A DNA stretch of 64,000 bases, from the NCBI RefSeq assembly GCF_030161375.1, contig NZ_BSSQ01000012.1, forward strand, positions 44,487 to 108,486, read 5' to 3'. The stretch is from Paenibacillus glycanilyticus. GTDB lineage: Bacteria > Bacillota > Bacilli > Paenibacillales > Paenibacillaceae. The notes beneath the pieces were generated by a model that did no database searches, was not told where the DNA came from, and saw only the letters and a program-made list of their open reading frames with translations. Both the position numbers and the translations under genes were made by a program. Shown here piece by piece: positions 53,618 to 62,424 of the stretch (positions are counted from its first letter, which is position 1; each line of letters opens with the position of its first letter).

Positions 53618-55351
53618 TTGATTAGTCAATTGTCTTGGAAGATCGGAGGGCAACAGGGGGAAGGCGTCGAAAGTACGGACCGGATTTTTTCCACGGCGCT
53701 TAACCGGCTTGGGTATTATTTATACGGATATCGTCATTTCTCGTCCCGGATCAAGGGCGGGCATACAAATAATAAAATCAGAATCAGCACATACCCGATC
53801 CGTGCGATCTCCGATGATCTGGACATCCTCGTGGCGTTCGACCAAGAAAGCATAGATTTGAATGCAAAAGAACTTCGCAGCGGCGGCGTTATCGTGGCAG
53901 ATGCGAAGTTTAATCCCGTTGTGCCGGAAGGCATCGACGCGAGACTGTTTGCCGTGCCAATTACGGCTATGGCTGAAGAACTGGGTACTTCCTTAATGAA
54001 GAACATGGTTGCTTCAGGCGCATCTTGGGGTTTGCTCGGATTGCCGCTTGAAGTATTTAATAAAGCAGTTGAAGAAGAGTTCGGACGCAAAGGTGCGGCC
54101 GTTGTCGAGAAAAACATCGAGGCCGTTAAACGCGGCGCGGAGTTCGTTCTTGAGCAGGCTGGCGGACCGCTTGACGAATTCAAGCTGGACGAAGCGGACG
54201 GCCGTCAGAAGCTGTTTATGATCGGCAACGAAGCGATTGGTCTCGGATGTCTTGCGGCAGGCTGCCGTCTCATGTCCGCTTACCCGATTACTCCGGCATC
54301 CGAAATTATGGAATACCTGATCAAGAAACTTCCCGCGTTAGGCGGAACGGTTGTACAGACCGAAGACGAGATCGCAGCGGTAACGATGGCGATTGGGGCT
54401 AACTATGCGGGCGTACGGACGATGACAGCATCCGCGGGTCCTGGCTTGTCGCTTATGATGGAGGCCATTGGCCTCGCGGGCATGACGGAAACTCCGCTTG
54501 TTATCGTGGACACCCAGCGCGGCGGACCTTCGACGGGCTTGCCAACAAAGCAAGAACAATCCGACCTTAACGCGATGGTATACGGCACGCACGGCGAGAT
54601 TCCGAAGATCGTTATCGCGCCAGCGTCGATCGAAGACTGCTTCTATGACATGATTGAAGCCTTCAACCTGTCGGAGCAATTCCAAGTACCGGTTATCGTC
54701 ATGACGGATTTGCAATTGTCGCTCGGCAAACAGTCCTGCGAGCCGTTTGATTATAACTCGATTCAGATCAACCGCGGCAAGCTGGTACAGGATGCTCCGG
54801 AACAAGAGCCGCAGCAGCTGTTCAAACGTTACGAGCTCACGCCGGACGGCGTATCGCCTCGCGTATTGCCTGGCGCAAAACACGGTATACACCATGTCAC
54901 CGGCGTAGAGCACGATGAGACCGGACGTCCTTCAGAAAGTGCCGTTAACCGTCAGAACATGATGGATAAGAGACTTCATAAGCTGGATGGTCTGTATGTT
55001 CGCGACGGACTGCGTACCGATGCGCCAAGCGAAACGCCGGATCTGCTGATCATCGGCATGGGTTCGACTGGCGGAACCATCGATCAAGCCCGCGAGTGGC
55101 TGGCGAATGACGGAGTAACAACAAACCACGTTACGATCCGTCAAATCCATCCGTTCCCGACAGAGCAATTGATCCCTCATTTGCAGCAGGCGAAAAAAGT
55201 CGTTGTTATCGAGAATAACGCAACAGCCCAGCTCGCCGGACAAATCAAAATGCATGCGGGCTTCGCGGACAAAATGCGCAGCTTGCTGAAATATGACGGT
55301 AATCCGTTCCTGCCATCGGAAGTTTATAAAGCGTGCAAGGAGTTGGACTAA
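53618..55351 (+). CDS. korA: 2-oxoacid:acceptor (ferredoxin) oxidoreductase subunit alpha
   Basis: KorAB-type enzymes decarboxylate a 2-oxoacid (2-oxoglutarate or pyruvate) to the acyl-CoA, passing electrons to ferredoxin. The 577-residue alpha chain fuses the gamma domain (residues 1-~190, IGGQQGEGVESTDRIF) to the pyrimidine-binding alpha domain (~200-560, YPITPASEIMEYL near 228 and TASAGPGLSLMMEAIGLAGM near 271). An ATG at 53609 immediately abuts the AAGAGGAG ribosome site, so TTG 53618, with a 9-bp spacing, is the more likely start. It is followed after 2 bp by korB. Substrate cannot be told from sequence by eye. Confidence 0.92.
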   Translation: MISQLSWKIGGQQGEGVESTDRIFSTALNRLGYYLYGYRHFSSRIKGGHTNNKIRISTYPIRAISDDLDILVAFDQESIDLNAKELRSGGVIVADAKFNPVVPEGIDARLFAVPITAMAEELGTSLMKNMVASGASWGLLGLPLEVFNKAVEEEFGRKGAAVVEKNIEAVKRGAEFVLEQAGGPLDEFKLDEADGRQKLFMIGNEAIGLGCLAAGCRLMSAYPITPASEIMEYLIKKLPALGGTVVQTEDEIAAVTMAIGANYAGVRTMTASAGPGLSLMMEAIGLAGMTETPLVIVDTQRGGPSTGLPTKQEQSDLNAMVYGTHGEIPKIVIAPASIEDCFYDMIEAFNLSEQFQVPVIVMTDLQLSLGKQSCEPFDYNSIQINRGKLVQDAPEQEPQQLFKRYELTPDGVSPRVLPGAKHGIHHVTGVEHDETGRPSESAVNRQNMMDKRLHKLDGLYVRDGLRTDAPSETPDLLIIGMGSTGGTIDQAREWLANDGVTTNHVTIRQIHPFPTEQLIPHLQQAKKVVVIENNATAQLAGQIKMHAGFADKMRSLLKYDGNPFLPSEVYKACKELD

Positions 55352-55353
55352 TC

Positions 55354-56223
55354 ATGGCTACATTTAAAGAATTTAGAAACAATGTGAAGCCGAACTGGTG
55401 CCCGGGCTGCGGTGACTTCTCTATCCAGGCGGCCATTCAACGCGCTGCCGCTAACGTCGGTCTCGAACCGGAAGAGTTGGCCGTTATTTCGGGTATCGGC
55501 TGTTCGGGCCGTATTTCCGGCTATATCAACGCTTATGGCCTGCACGGGATTCACGGACGCGCGCTTCCGATTGCGCAAGGCGTTAAGCTTGCAAACCGCG
55601 AGCTGACGGTTATCGCTTCGGGCGGCGACGGCGACGGCTTTGCGATCGGCATGGGCCATACGGTTCACGCGATTCGCCGTAATCTAAACATTACGTATAT
55701 CGTCATGGATAACCAAATTTACGGATTGACGAAAGGTCAAACTTCCCCGCGCAGCGCGGAAGGCTTCAAGACCAAATCGACGCCCGAGGGCTCGATCGAG
55801 TCGACTTTGTCGCCGCTTGAGATCGCGATGTCGGCAGGAGCTACATTTGTTGCCCAGTCGTTCTCCAGCGATTTGAAGCAGTTAACCGCTTTGATCGAAG
55901 CGGGCATTAAACACGAAGGTTTCTCGCTGATCAACGTGTTCAGCCCATGCGTAACCTTCAACAAAATCAATACGTACGATTGGTTCAAAGAAAACATCGT
56001 TAATCTTGAACAGCAGTTCCCGGATTACGATCCAACCAACCGTATTGCCGCAATGAATAAGATTATGGAAACGAACGGCCTGCTCACCGGACTGATCTAT
56101 CAGAATACGCAGCGCAAGTCGTATGAGGACATGATCAGCGGATTCGGCAAAGAAGCGCTTATGAAGCAGGATCTGTCCTTAACGGAAGAACATTTCAATA
56201 AGCTTGTCGCTGAATTTAAATAA
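55354..56223 (+). CDS. korB: 2-oxoacid:ferredoxin oxidoreductase subunit beta
   Basis: The 289-residue beta chain binds thiamine diphosphate and the iron-sulfur cluster. KPNWCPGCGDFSIQAAI near residue 12 and GIGCSGRISGYIN near 46 supply cluster Cys residues, GGDGDGFAIGMGHTVHA near 89 binds the ThDP diphosphate and magnesium, and DNQIYGLTKGQTSPRS near 121 completes the site. ATG 55354 follows AAGGAG at 55337-55342. Forms a heterodimer with KorA; no separate ferredoxin gene is in the cluster. Confidence 0.94.
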   Translation: MATFKEFRNNVKPNWCPGCGDFSIQAAIQRAAANVGLEPEELAVISGIGCSGRISGYINAYGLHGIHGRALPIAQGVKLANRELTVIASGGDGDGFAIGMGHTVHAIRRNLNITYIVMDNQIYGLTKGQTSPRSAEGFKTKSTPEGSIESTLSPLEIAMSAGATFVAQSFSSDLKQLTALIEAGIKHEGFSLINVFSPCVTFNKINTYDWFKENIVNLEQQFPDYDPTNRIAAMNKIMETNGLLTGLIYQNTQRKSYEDMISGFGKEALMKQDLSLTEEHFNKLVAEFK

Positions 56224-56287
56224 GTGTATGATGGGCATACGGCATTTTCACAAATTGCCGGATTGGATATAAAGGAGTAGAAACAAA

Positions 56288-56863
56288 ATGGAACAAAAAT
56301 TAGTGCCCGTAGGCGTATCTGCAAGACATATTCACTTATCTGCGGAGCATGTCGCTATATTATTCGGAGAGGGCAGCGAGCTGACGGTTGCTAAACCGTT
56401 ATCGCAGCCTGGACAATACGCGGCGAACGAGACCGTAGCGGTCATTGGACCAAAAGGCTCATTCCCGAAAGTTAGAATTTTGGGACCGGTTCGCAAAGCG
56501 ACTCAATTGGAAGTATCCCGTACGGATGCCTTCTCCTTGGGAATTAACCCGCCGGTTAGAGAATCCGGCAACATTCAAGGTTCTGCGGGCATTACGCTTA
56601 AAGGACCGGCAGGCGAAGTGACGATTGAAGAAGGCGTAATCGTAGCAGCCCGCCACATTCATTTCCACACAAGCGATGCCGAGAAGTGGGCTATTACGGA
56701 CAAACAATTGCTGAAGGTTCGCTTCCAAGGCGAGCGCGGCGTTGTATTTGAGCAAGTAATCGCACGCGTATCTCCGGACTTTGCTCTGGATATGCACATC
56801 GATACCGATGAAGCAAACGGCGCTGGTATCAAAAACGGCGACACTGCCGAAATTATCGAATAG
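56288..56863 (+). CDS. pduL: PduL-type phosphate acyltransferase
   Basis: PduL transfers an acyl group between CoA and phosphate (propanoyl or acetyl), a fold unrelated to Pta. The 191-residue product has both zinc-binding His blocks: VSARHIHLSAEHV near residue 11 and VAARHIHFHTSDAEKW near 121. It has no encapsulation peptide and no microcompartment genes nearby, so it is probably a housekeeping phosphotransacylase. It lies 64 bp after korB and may convert its acyl-CoA to an acyl phosphate. Confidence 0.92.
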   Translation: MEQKLVPVGVSARHIHLSAEHVAILFGEGSELTVAKPLSQPGQYAANETVAVIGPKGSFPKVRILGPVRKATQLEVSRTDAFSLGINPPVRESGNIQGSAGITLKGPAGEVTIEEGVIVAARHIHFHTSDAEKWAITDKQLLKVRFQGERGVVFEQVIARVSPDFALDMHIDTDEANGAGIKNGDTAEIIE

Positions 56864-56878
56864 GATATAGGCATTTGG

Positions 56879-56918
56879 AAAAGCTGGCAGCGGTCAAGAA
56901 CCGTTGCCGGCTTTTTTT
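56879..56918 (+). terminator. Terminator after pduL
   Basis: AAAGCTGGCAGCGGT and ACCGTTGCCGGCTTT pair with a few G-U pairs around CAAGA, then seven T residues. Confidence 0.8.
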
Positions 56919-56934
56919 GTCCAGATGGAACAAA

Positions 56935-56964
56935 TGGATATCTCTGCATGAGGTATGCTATAAT
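56935..56964 (+). promoter_or_regulatory. Promoter of miaB
   Basis: TATAAT at 56959-56964 with TG one base upstream (extended -10); TGGATA 18 bp earlier is a weak -35. Confidence 0.6.
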
Positions 56965-57014
56965 TTTGTATTGGGCAAAACTGCAATATTTCATGTAGAG
57001 GGAAGTGAACAACC

Positions 57015-58601
57015 ATGTCAAAGGGGAATCCGCAGGCACCAGACTCGCAATCCGGCAAGGTTAAAGACTATTCCAAATACTTTGATTTCTCGGATGCTAA
57101 GGTGCTAAGCGAGGAAGACGGGGTTACGACCTATCGCATTAAAGGCAGAAACATTCAAATTAACTCCACTCCGAACTATAAAGAGGAAAAGAAACGCGGG
57201 AAAGAAGACATAGAGGTTCATTACGATTTCTCCATTCCTGAAGAGCTTCGGACGTTCGGCAGGGGGAAATATTACTTAATACAAACTTATGGATGCCAGA
57301 TGAACGAACATGACACGGAAGTGATGAAGGGCATGTTCGAAGAAATGGGCTATCAGCCGACGGAAGATCGCCTACAAGCGGACGTTATATTGCTCAATAC
57401 TTGCGCGATTAGGGAAAATGCCGAAGATAAAGTATTCGGAGAACTTGGCCATCTCAAAACGTTAAAGCTGCAAAAGCCGGGTCTCTTGCTAGGCGTATGC
57501 GGCTGCATGTCGCAGGAAGAGTCGGTTGTCGGCAAAATATTGCAAAAGCATGCTTTTGTGGATATGATCTTTGGCACACACAACATTCACCGTCTGCCGC
57601 AATTGCTGCAAAACGCTTATTTCAGCAAGGAGATGGTTGTTGAGGTATGGTCCAAAGAAGGCGACATCATTGAGAATATGCCTAAGAAGCGTGACGGCAT
57701 GCGCGCTTGGGTCAACATTATGTACGGCTGCGACAAGTTCTGCACCTATTGCATCGTACCGTATACGAGGGGCAAAGAACGAAGCCGCCGGCCAGAGGAT
57801 GTGGTTGCCGAGGTTCGCGAGCTGGCGCGTCAAGGGTTCAAAGAAATTACGCTGCTAGGACAAAATGTAAACGCCTACGGCAAAGACTTTGAAGATATGA
57901 ATTATCGCTTCGGCGATTTGATGCTCGATATGTCGAAGATAGATATTCCTAGAATCCGCTTTACGACAAGTCATCCGCGGGACTTCGACGATCATCTGAT
58001 CGAGGTGCTTGCGCAAGGCGGCAACCTGGTTGAGCATATTCATCTGCCGATCCAATCGGGCAGCACGGAAGTGCTGAAGCGTATGAGCCGGAAGTATTCG
58101 CGGGATCAAATTCTTGAGCTTGTAGCGAAGATCAAGCGGGCCATTCCGAACGTGTCGCTCTCTACGGACATTATCGTTGGATTTCCGGGCGAGACGGATG
58201 AGCAGTTTGAGGATACGATGACCTTGGTTCGCAAGATTGGTTTTGAATTTGCATATACGTTCATCTATTCTCCGCGCGAGGGTACGCCTGCTGCCGAGAT
58301 GGAGGATAATGTACCGATGGAAGTGAAGAAGAAACGTCTCCAGCGGTTGAACGAGCTGATCTCCGAGAATGGCAGGACTAGCAATGAACGGCTGGAAGGC
58401 GAAGTCTTGGAAGTGCTGGTGGAAGGCGAGAGCAAGAACAATGCGAATATTTTGGCTGGCCGGACACGCACGAATAAGCTGGTTCATCTGGAAGGTCCCA
58501 AAGAATGGATTGGACAATTTATACATGTTCGTGTAACGGAAGCAAAAACATGGTATATTAAAGCAGTGCCGCTAGCGAATTCAGCCAGCAACGTATCCTA
58601 G
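57015..58601 (+). CDS. miaB: tRNA methylthiotransferase MiaB
   Basis: MiaB adds the 2-methylthio group to i6A37 in tRNAs reading UNN codons, using two [4Fe-4S] clusters and S-adenosylmethionine. The 528-residue product has an extended polar N-terminus (~1-80). An MTTase domain follows with cluster Cys residues in [12 protein letters not shown] (~92), [11 protein letters not shown] (~128) and CGCMSQEE (~163). The radical-SAM motif [16 protein letters not shown] lies near 238, and the C-terminal TRAM domain covers ~455-515. It is upstream of ricA, whose product is reported to be needed for MiaB maturation or activity in B. subtilis. Confidence 0.96.
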   Translation: MSKGNPQAPDSQSGKVKDYSKYFDFSDAKVLSEEDGVTTYRIKGRNIQINSTPNYKEEKKRGKEDIEVHYDFSIPEELRTFGRGKYYLIQTYGCQMNEHDTEVMKGMFEEMGYQPTEDRLQADVILLNTCAIRENAEDKVFGELGHLKTLKLQKPGLLLGVCGCMSQEESVVGKILQKHAFVDMIFGTHNIHRLPQLLQNAYFSKEMVVEVWSKEGDIIENMPKKRDGMRAWVNIMYGCDKFCTYCIVPYTRGKERSRRPEDVVAEVRELARQGFKEITLLGQNVNAYGKDFEDMNYRFGDLMLDMSKIDIPRIRFTTSHPRDFDDHLIEVLAQGGNLVEHIHLPIQSGSTEVLKRMSRKYSRDQILELVAKIKRAIPNVSLSTDIIVGFPGETDEQFEDTMTLVRKIGFEFAYTFIYSPREGTPAAEMEDNVPMEVKKKRLQRLNELISENGRTSNERLEGEVLEVLVEGESKNNANILAGRTRTNKLVHLEGPKEWIGQFIHVRVTEAKTWYIKAVPLANSASNVS

Positions 58602-58632
58602 AAGCGATTCAAATTAGTGGGAGAGATGATAG

Positions 58633-59118
58633 ATGTCCGAACAACAGACTGCAGTTAATTCGCACCACCATCATGACCATGACCATGAACATGGTTGCAA
58701 CGTTCCGAAATTCGATACACGCGACCTTCTGGTCCGTGAAGATATTATGAACAAGGCGAAGGAACTGGCGGATTTGATCTTTACTTCCGAGGAAGTCCAG
58801 CATTACCGCCGTGCCGAGAAGCAAATTCAAGGCAATGAGCGCATTCAATCGCTGATCACGCTTATTAAGAAGAAGCAAAAAGAAGTCGTCGCATTCGAAA
58901 CGACATTCAAAAACGAGCAAATGGTGAAAAAAATCGAAGGCGAGATGGAGACACTTCAGGACGAATTGGACGGTATTCCGATCGTATCCGAGTTCCAGCA
59001 AAGCCAATCGGACATCAACTACTTGCTGCAGCTGGTAATTTCGATTGTACGCGACACGGTATCCGAGAAAATCAATGTCGAAGACGCTACGGTTGAAGCA
59101 CCGGAAGAATGTGACTAA
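58633..59118 (+). CDS. ricA: RicA (YmcA) with a His-rich N-terminal extension
   Basis: RicA forms the RicAFT complex with RicF/YlbF and RicT/YaaT; this complex carries iron-sulfur clusters and acts in mRNA processing with RNase Y, sporulation, biofilm and competence. The 161-residue product has a helical YlbF/YmcA domain (~30-145, LLVREDIMNKAKELADLIFTS landmark region). It also has an extra N-terminus in which residues 11-22 read HHHHDHDHEHGC, a probable metal-binding segment. A Cys is also present in the last three residues. It is encoded right after miaB, as in B. subtilis. Confidence 0.9.
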   Translation: MSEQQTAVNSHHHHDHDHEHGCNVPKFDTRDLLVREDIMNKAKELADLIFTSEEVQHYRRAEKQIQGNERIQSLITLIKKKQKEVVAFETTFKNEQMVKKIEGEMETLQDELDGIPIVSEFQQSQSDINYLLQLVISIVRDTVSEKINVEDATVEAPEECD

Positions 59119-59215
59119 TTGAGTTAAACCCTACCTCTAGACGCGGCCGTTCGCCTTCGAATGGCTTCGATAGAGGTTTTCTCATTTTTAATAACCCCAA
59201 AGGAGCGATCAAGCA

Positions 59216-60379
59216 ATGAATCCATTTACCTATTACAATCCGACCCGTCTGTATTTTGGCGAAGGGCAATTAAAGCAACTGCCGGCAGAAGCAGAAAAGC
59301 TGGGCAAACGCGTGTTGCTCGTTTATGGCGGAGGAAGCATCAAACGCAACGGCTTATACGAGCAAGTACTCGCGCAGTTGAGCCAAGCCGGCTGCACCGT
59401 TACCGAGTTAAGCGGCGTTGAGCCTAATCCGAGACTGTCTACCGTACACCGCGGGGCTGAGCTGTGCCGTTCCGAGTCGATTGACTGGGTACTCGCGGTA
59501 GGCGGCGGTAGTACGATCGATTGCGCCAAAGCGATTATTATTGCGGCGAAATACGACGGGGATTTCTGGGATGTTGTGACTCGTAAAGCGAAGCCGGAGG
59601 CCGCATTGCCGCTTGGAACGGTTCTTACGCTTGCCGCTACGGGTTCCGAGATGAACTCCGGCTCGGTGATCACGAATCAAGAAACGCTTGAGAAGCATGG
59701 CTGGGGCAACGTACTCGCTTACCCAACGTTCTCCATTCTTGATCCTGTATTTACGGCGAGTGCGCCTAAGGATCATACCGTATACGGAATGGTCGATATG
59801 ATGGCGCATGTGCTTGAGCAGTATTTCCACCATGATCCTAAAACGCCTGTTCAGGATGGCTTCTGCGAGACGATATTGCGGACGGTAATCGCAACAGCCC
59901 CTGGACTTGTGAATGATCTAACGAACGTGAAGCTTCGCGAGACGATTCTGTATTGCGGAACGATGGCGCTTAACGGAACGTTGTCAATGGGGGTTGTAGG
60001 CGACTGGGCCAACCACGATATGGAGCATGCGGTGTCCGCTGTATACGATATTCCTCATGGCGGGGGTCTTGCGATCCTGTTCCCGAACTGGATGAATTAC
60101 GTGGTAGAAGACAACGTAGGGCGCTTCAAGCAATTCGCGGTTAATGTATTTGGCGTACAAGCTGACGGAAAAAGCGACCTGGAAGTAGCTCGCGAAGGCA
60201 TAACGAAACTTCGCGAGTTCTGGGATTCGATCGGAGCGCCGTCGCGTCTCGCGGATTATGACATTGATGACAGCAGACTGGAAGAAATGGCGGAGAAAAC
60301 GACAGGCAGCGGTACTCGCGGCAACTTCCGCAAGCTGAAGAAAGAAGATGTCGTGGCGATTTACCGGTTGTCGCTGTAG
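59216..60379 (+). CDS. Iron-containing alcohol dehydrogenase (BdhA/YugJ type)
   Basis: The 387-residue product is a group III metal-dependent alcohol dehydrogenase, likely reducing aldehydes to alcohols with NAD(P)H. It starts [19 protein letters not shown]. The cofactor Gly-rich motif [13 protein letters not shown] is near 96, [10 protein letters not shown] near 141, and the metal-binding His residues are in [12 protein letters not shown] near 192 and [22 protein letters not shown] near 261-282. These features place it near butanol dehydrogenases. ATG 59216 follows AAGGAGCG. In B. subtilis cotE would follow ymcA here. Confidence 0.93.
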   Translation: MNPFTYYNPTRLYFGEGQLKQLPAEAEKLGKRVLLVYGGGSIKRNGLYEQVLAQLSQAGCTVTELSGVEPNPRLSTVHRGAELCRSESIDWVLAVGGGSTIDCAKAIIIAAKYDGDFWDVVTRKAKPEAALPLGTVLTLAATGSEMNSGSVITNQETLEKHGWGNVLAYPTFSILDPVFTASAPKDHTVYGMVDMMAHVLEQYFHHDPKTPVQDGFCETILRTVIATAPGLVNDLTNVKLRETILYCGTMALNGTLSMGVVGDWANHDMEHAVSAVYDIPHGGGLAILFPNWMNYVVEDNVGRFKQFAVNVFGVQADGKSDLEVAREGITKLREFWDSIGAPSRLADYDIDDSRLEEMAEKTTGSGTRGNFRKLKKEDVVAIYRLSL

Positions 60380-60388
60380 AAATTGAAG

Positions 60389-60433
60389 AAGGCTGTCCCA
60401 TTGCCAGTCATGGCAACGGGACAGCCTTTTTTT
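60389..60433 (+). terminator. Terminator after the alcohol dehydrogenase gene
   Basis: AAGGCTGTCCC/GGGACAGCCTT with inner TTGCCA/TGGCAA and a seven-T run; it may also serve the convergent gene on the other strand. Confidence 0.85.
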
Positions 60434-60450
60434 ATGAATGAATTACGTTA

Positions 60451-61557
60451 TTATTCGCGCCACCATGCGGCTGTCGGATAGGACGCCCCGCCAATTGTGA
60501 CGGGTTCTCCGATACGGGGAGTCGCAATGCGGACGTTGCTAGCGTGAGCTGCCTTTACTGCCCGTTCTGCCGGGTCCCGCCAATCGTGAAGAGCTAGCTT
60601 GAAGCCGCCCCAATGAATCGGGATCATAAGGCTTCCTTTCACGTCGAGATGCGCCTGTACGGTTTCTTCCGGCAACATGTGAATGGCCGCCCAACGCGTA
60701 TCGTATTGTCCGCATTCCATCAGAGTGAGATCAAATGGGCCGTATTTGTTGCCGATTTCCTTAAAGTGCGGTCCGTAGCCGCTGTCGCCGCTGAAGAAGA
60801 TCCGGGCTTCTTGTCCGTGAATGATCCATGAGCACCATAACGTGTTGTTTCGGTCCGCCAAGCCCCGTCCCGAGAAATGACGAGCGGGGGTACAGGCTAG
60901 AGTAATGGATTCCCACACGATCTCCTCCCACCAATCAAATTCTTCAATCCGGTCAGGGCTCACGCCCCATCGCACCAAATGAGCTGCAACGCCAAGCGGA
61001 ACAAAGAAACGGCCAACCTTGTCTTTCAGGCGTTGTATAGAGCTATAATCTAAATGATCATAATGGTCATGCGAAAAAATGACGGCATCAATTGCAGGCA
61101 ACGCTTCGATCTCGATCGGCAGCTTGTCGCTGAATCGTTTGCCTCCTATCCAAGGAAACGGGGAAGGGGCTTGTCCTAACATAGGGTCTAGCAACAGTCT
61201 CTTGCCATCCAGCTCGAGCAGCATGGCGGAATGGCCAAACCAGGTGACCTTGGCTTTCTGGGCGGCATGCAGGGAGCGGGGATCGATGGCATTGCTCGTC
61301 AGCGCTTTAGCTGGTCTTCCGCCCGGATTGCCTCTGATGAACTCGCCTGCGGTCGAAAGATATTCGCGCATCGACATACTCATGGACGTCGGAAGCTGAT
61401 TCTCGAATTTACCTTTCGCATATTGGGCAGAACGCAACATTCTTGCCTGTGTCTGCTCATTTGGTCTACCGCCAAACGCAGGGTAAAACCGCAGGACGAG
61501 CATCGTTAAGACGGCGATTAACGCGATTGCGCCAATCAGGATTACAACGGCCAACAT
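60451..61557 (-). CDS. Membrane-anchored MBL-fold metal-dependent hydrolase
   Basis: The 368-residue product has one N-terminal membrane helix (~2-25) and a metallo-beta-lactamase domain resembling the NAPE-PLD / UlaG-like group. VTWFGHSAMLLELDG near 105 and the metal motif FSHDHYDHLD near 160, then ARHFSGRG near 225, FFSGDSGYGPHF near 255 and IPIHWGGFKLALHDW near 315, supply the ligands. The start is the second ATG (complement of 61555-61557), six bases from GAGGTG; an ATG two codons earlier abuts that site. Substrate is unknown; a lipid phosphodiesterase is one guess. On the - strand, a TGCTATAAT promoter element lies near 61600. Confidence 0.88.
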   Translation of the reverse strand: MLAVVILIGAIALIAVLTMLVLRFYPAFGGRPNEQTQARMLRSAQYAKGKFENQLPTSMSMSMREYLSTAGEFIRGNPGGRPAKALTSNAIDPRSLHAAQKAKVTWFGHSAMLLELDGKRLLLDPMLGQAPSPFPWIGGKRFSDKLPIEIEALPAIDAVIFSHDHYDHLDYSSIQRLKDKVGRFFVPLGVAAHLVRWGVSPDRIEEFDWWEEIVWESITLACTPARHFSGRGLADRNNTLWCSWIIHGQEARIFFSGDSGYGPHFKEIGNKYGPFDLTLMECGQYDTRWAAIHMLPEETVQAHLDVKGSLMIPIHWGGFKLALHDWRDPAERAVKAAHASNVRIATPRIGEPVTIGGASYPTAAWWRE

Positions 61558-61632
61558 GGCCATCACCTCGTATCTTCTTCGTATGTATGAAATTGAAAGC
61601 TTTATTATTATAGCATCGGCAGTTAGGCATAT

Positions 61633-61667
61633 AAAAGGGACAGCCATTGGTCTAATGGCTGTCCCTT
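61633..61667 (-). terminator. Terminator after bioY
   Basis: A perfect 14-bp stem (61635-61648 with 61654-61667) and a T-run on the minus strand, between bioY and the MBL-fold gene. Confidence 0.85.
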
Positions 61668-61689
61668 ATTGAGCTTAGAATTAACGTGG

Positions 61690-62310
61690 TTAAATAGAAG
61701 TGTGAATAGGTTGGTTATGGTCTTGCGAGCGAAGCATTGACGATTGAATTTTAAGAATGTATGGTTTGAGAGATAGGACGATGATGGCTGCAACAAACGA
61801 TTTGATCGCATCGCCGGGCAGATAAGGATAACAGCCTGCTGTCATCGCTTTGCCGAAATCAAGGCCGGTTACATGCATCAGCCACGGAACGCCGGGTACA
61901 TAAGTGAGGAATGATCCAAACAGTTCAAACGCGATAAACAAAGCAACTAAAGCTACAATGCGGTTCCCCATGATAGCTTTGCTGCGAAAGATCGCTTGCG
62001 TGGCAAAGCCGACGAGCAGCGCGCAAAACGGAAAGGCGAATATAAATCCGCCCGTATGGCCGGTTAACGTCTCAAGTCCTCCTCTGCCGCTTAAGAGAGG
62101 GAGGCCCGTCGCGGTAAGCGCAATGACAATAATAAGGGAGATAAAGCTTTTGCGCGGGCCGAGGATCGCTCCCGCAAGCGTAACGGCAAGTGTCTGTAGG
62201 GTAATCGGCACGTACGCTCCCACTTTGATCTGAATAGCGCTCATAACGATAAACAATGCTGCAAATAAGGCGATAAATACGGTGCTGCGAATATTAGTGC
62301 TTGTGCGCAT
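61690..62310 (-). CDS. bioY: Biotin ECF transporter substrate-binding protein BioY
   Basis: BioY is the membrane S component that captures biotin for import. The 206-residue protein has six hydrophobic segments. YVPITLQTLAVTLAGAILGPRKS near residue 33 and the LSGRGGLETLTGHTGGFIFAFP region near 73 are typical of the family, as is the PGDAIKSFVAAII end near 165. The ATG follows AAAAGGAG on the minus strand. It is divergent from ATPase genes likely to energise it, and the BirA operator lies 33 bp upstream of its start. Confidence 0.94.
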   Translation of the reverse strand: MRTSTNIRSTVFIALFAALFIVMSAIQIKVGAYVPITLQTLAVTLAGAILGPRKSFISLIIVIALTATGLPLLSGRGGLETLTGHTGGFIFAFPFCALLVGFATQAIFRSKAIMGNRIVALVALFIAFELFGSFLTYVPGVPWLMHVTGLDFGKAMTAGCYPYLPGDAIKSFVAAIIVLSLKPYILKIQSSMLRSQDHNQPIHTSI

Positions 62311-62342
62311 GATGGATCGGCTCCTTTTGAGTATTGCGTTTT

Positions 62343-62380
62343 AATTGTTAACCATTTATAGTTTACTAAGGTTAACAATT
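62343..62380. promoter_or_regulatory. BirA-type biotin operator between bioY and ecfA
   Basis: AATTGTTAACC (62343-62353) and GGTTAACAATT (62370-62380) form a perfect 11-bp inverted repeat with a 16-bp spacer. This is the layout and sequence of BirA operators in Firmicutes. It lies between divergent transport genes and can control both. Confidence 0.85.
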
Positions 62381-62424
62381 TGGATTTTAGCACAGCTTTT
62401 TCATTTGGGGAAGAGGTTGAAGGG

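Noticed and set aside
56288..56863. Bacterial microcompartment linked to pduL
   Set aside because: No shell protein genes or N-terminal targeting helix are present; PduL here looks like a free phosphotransacylase.
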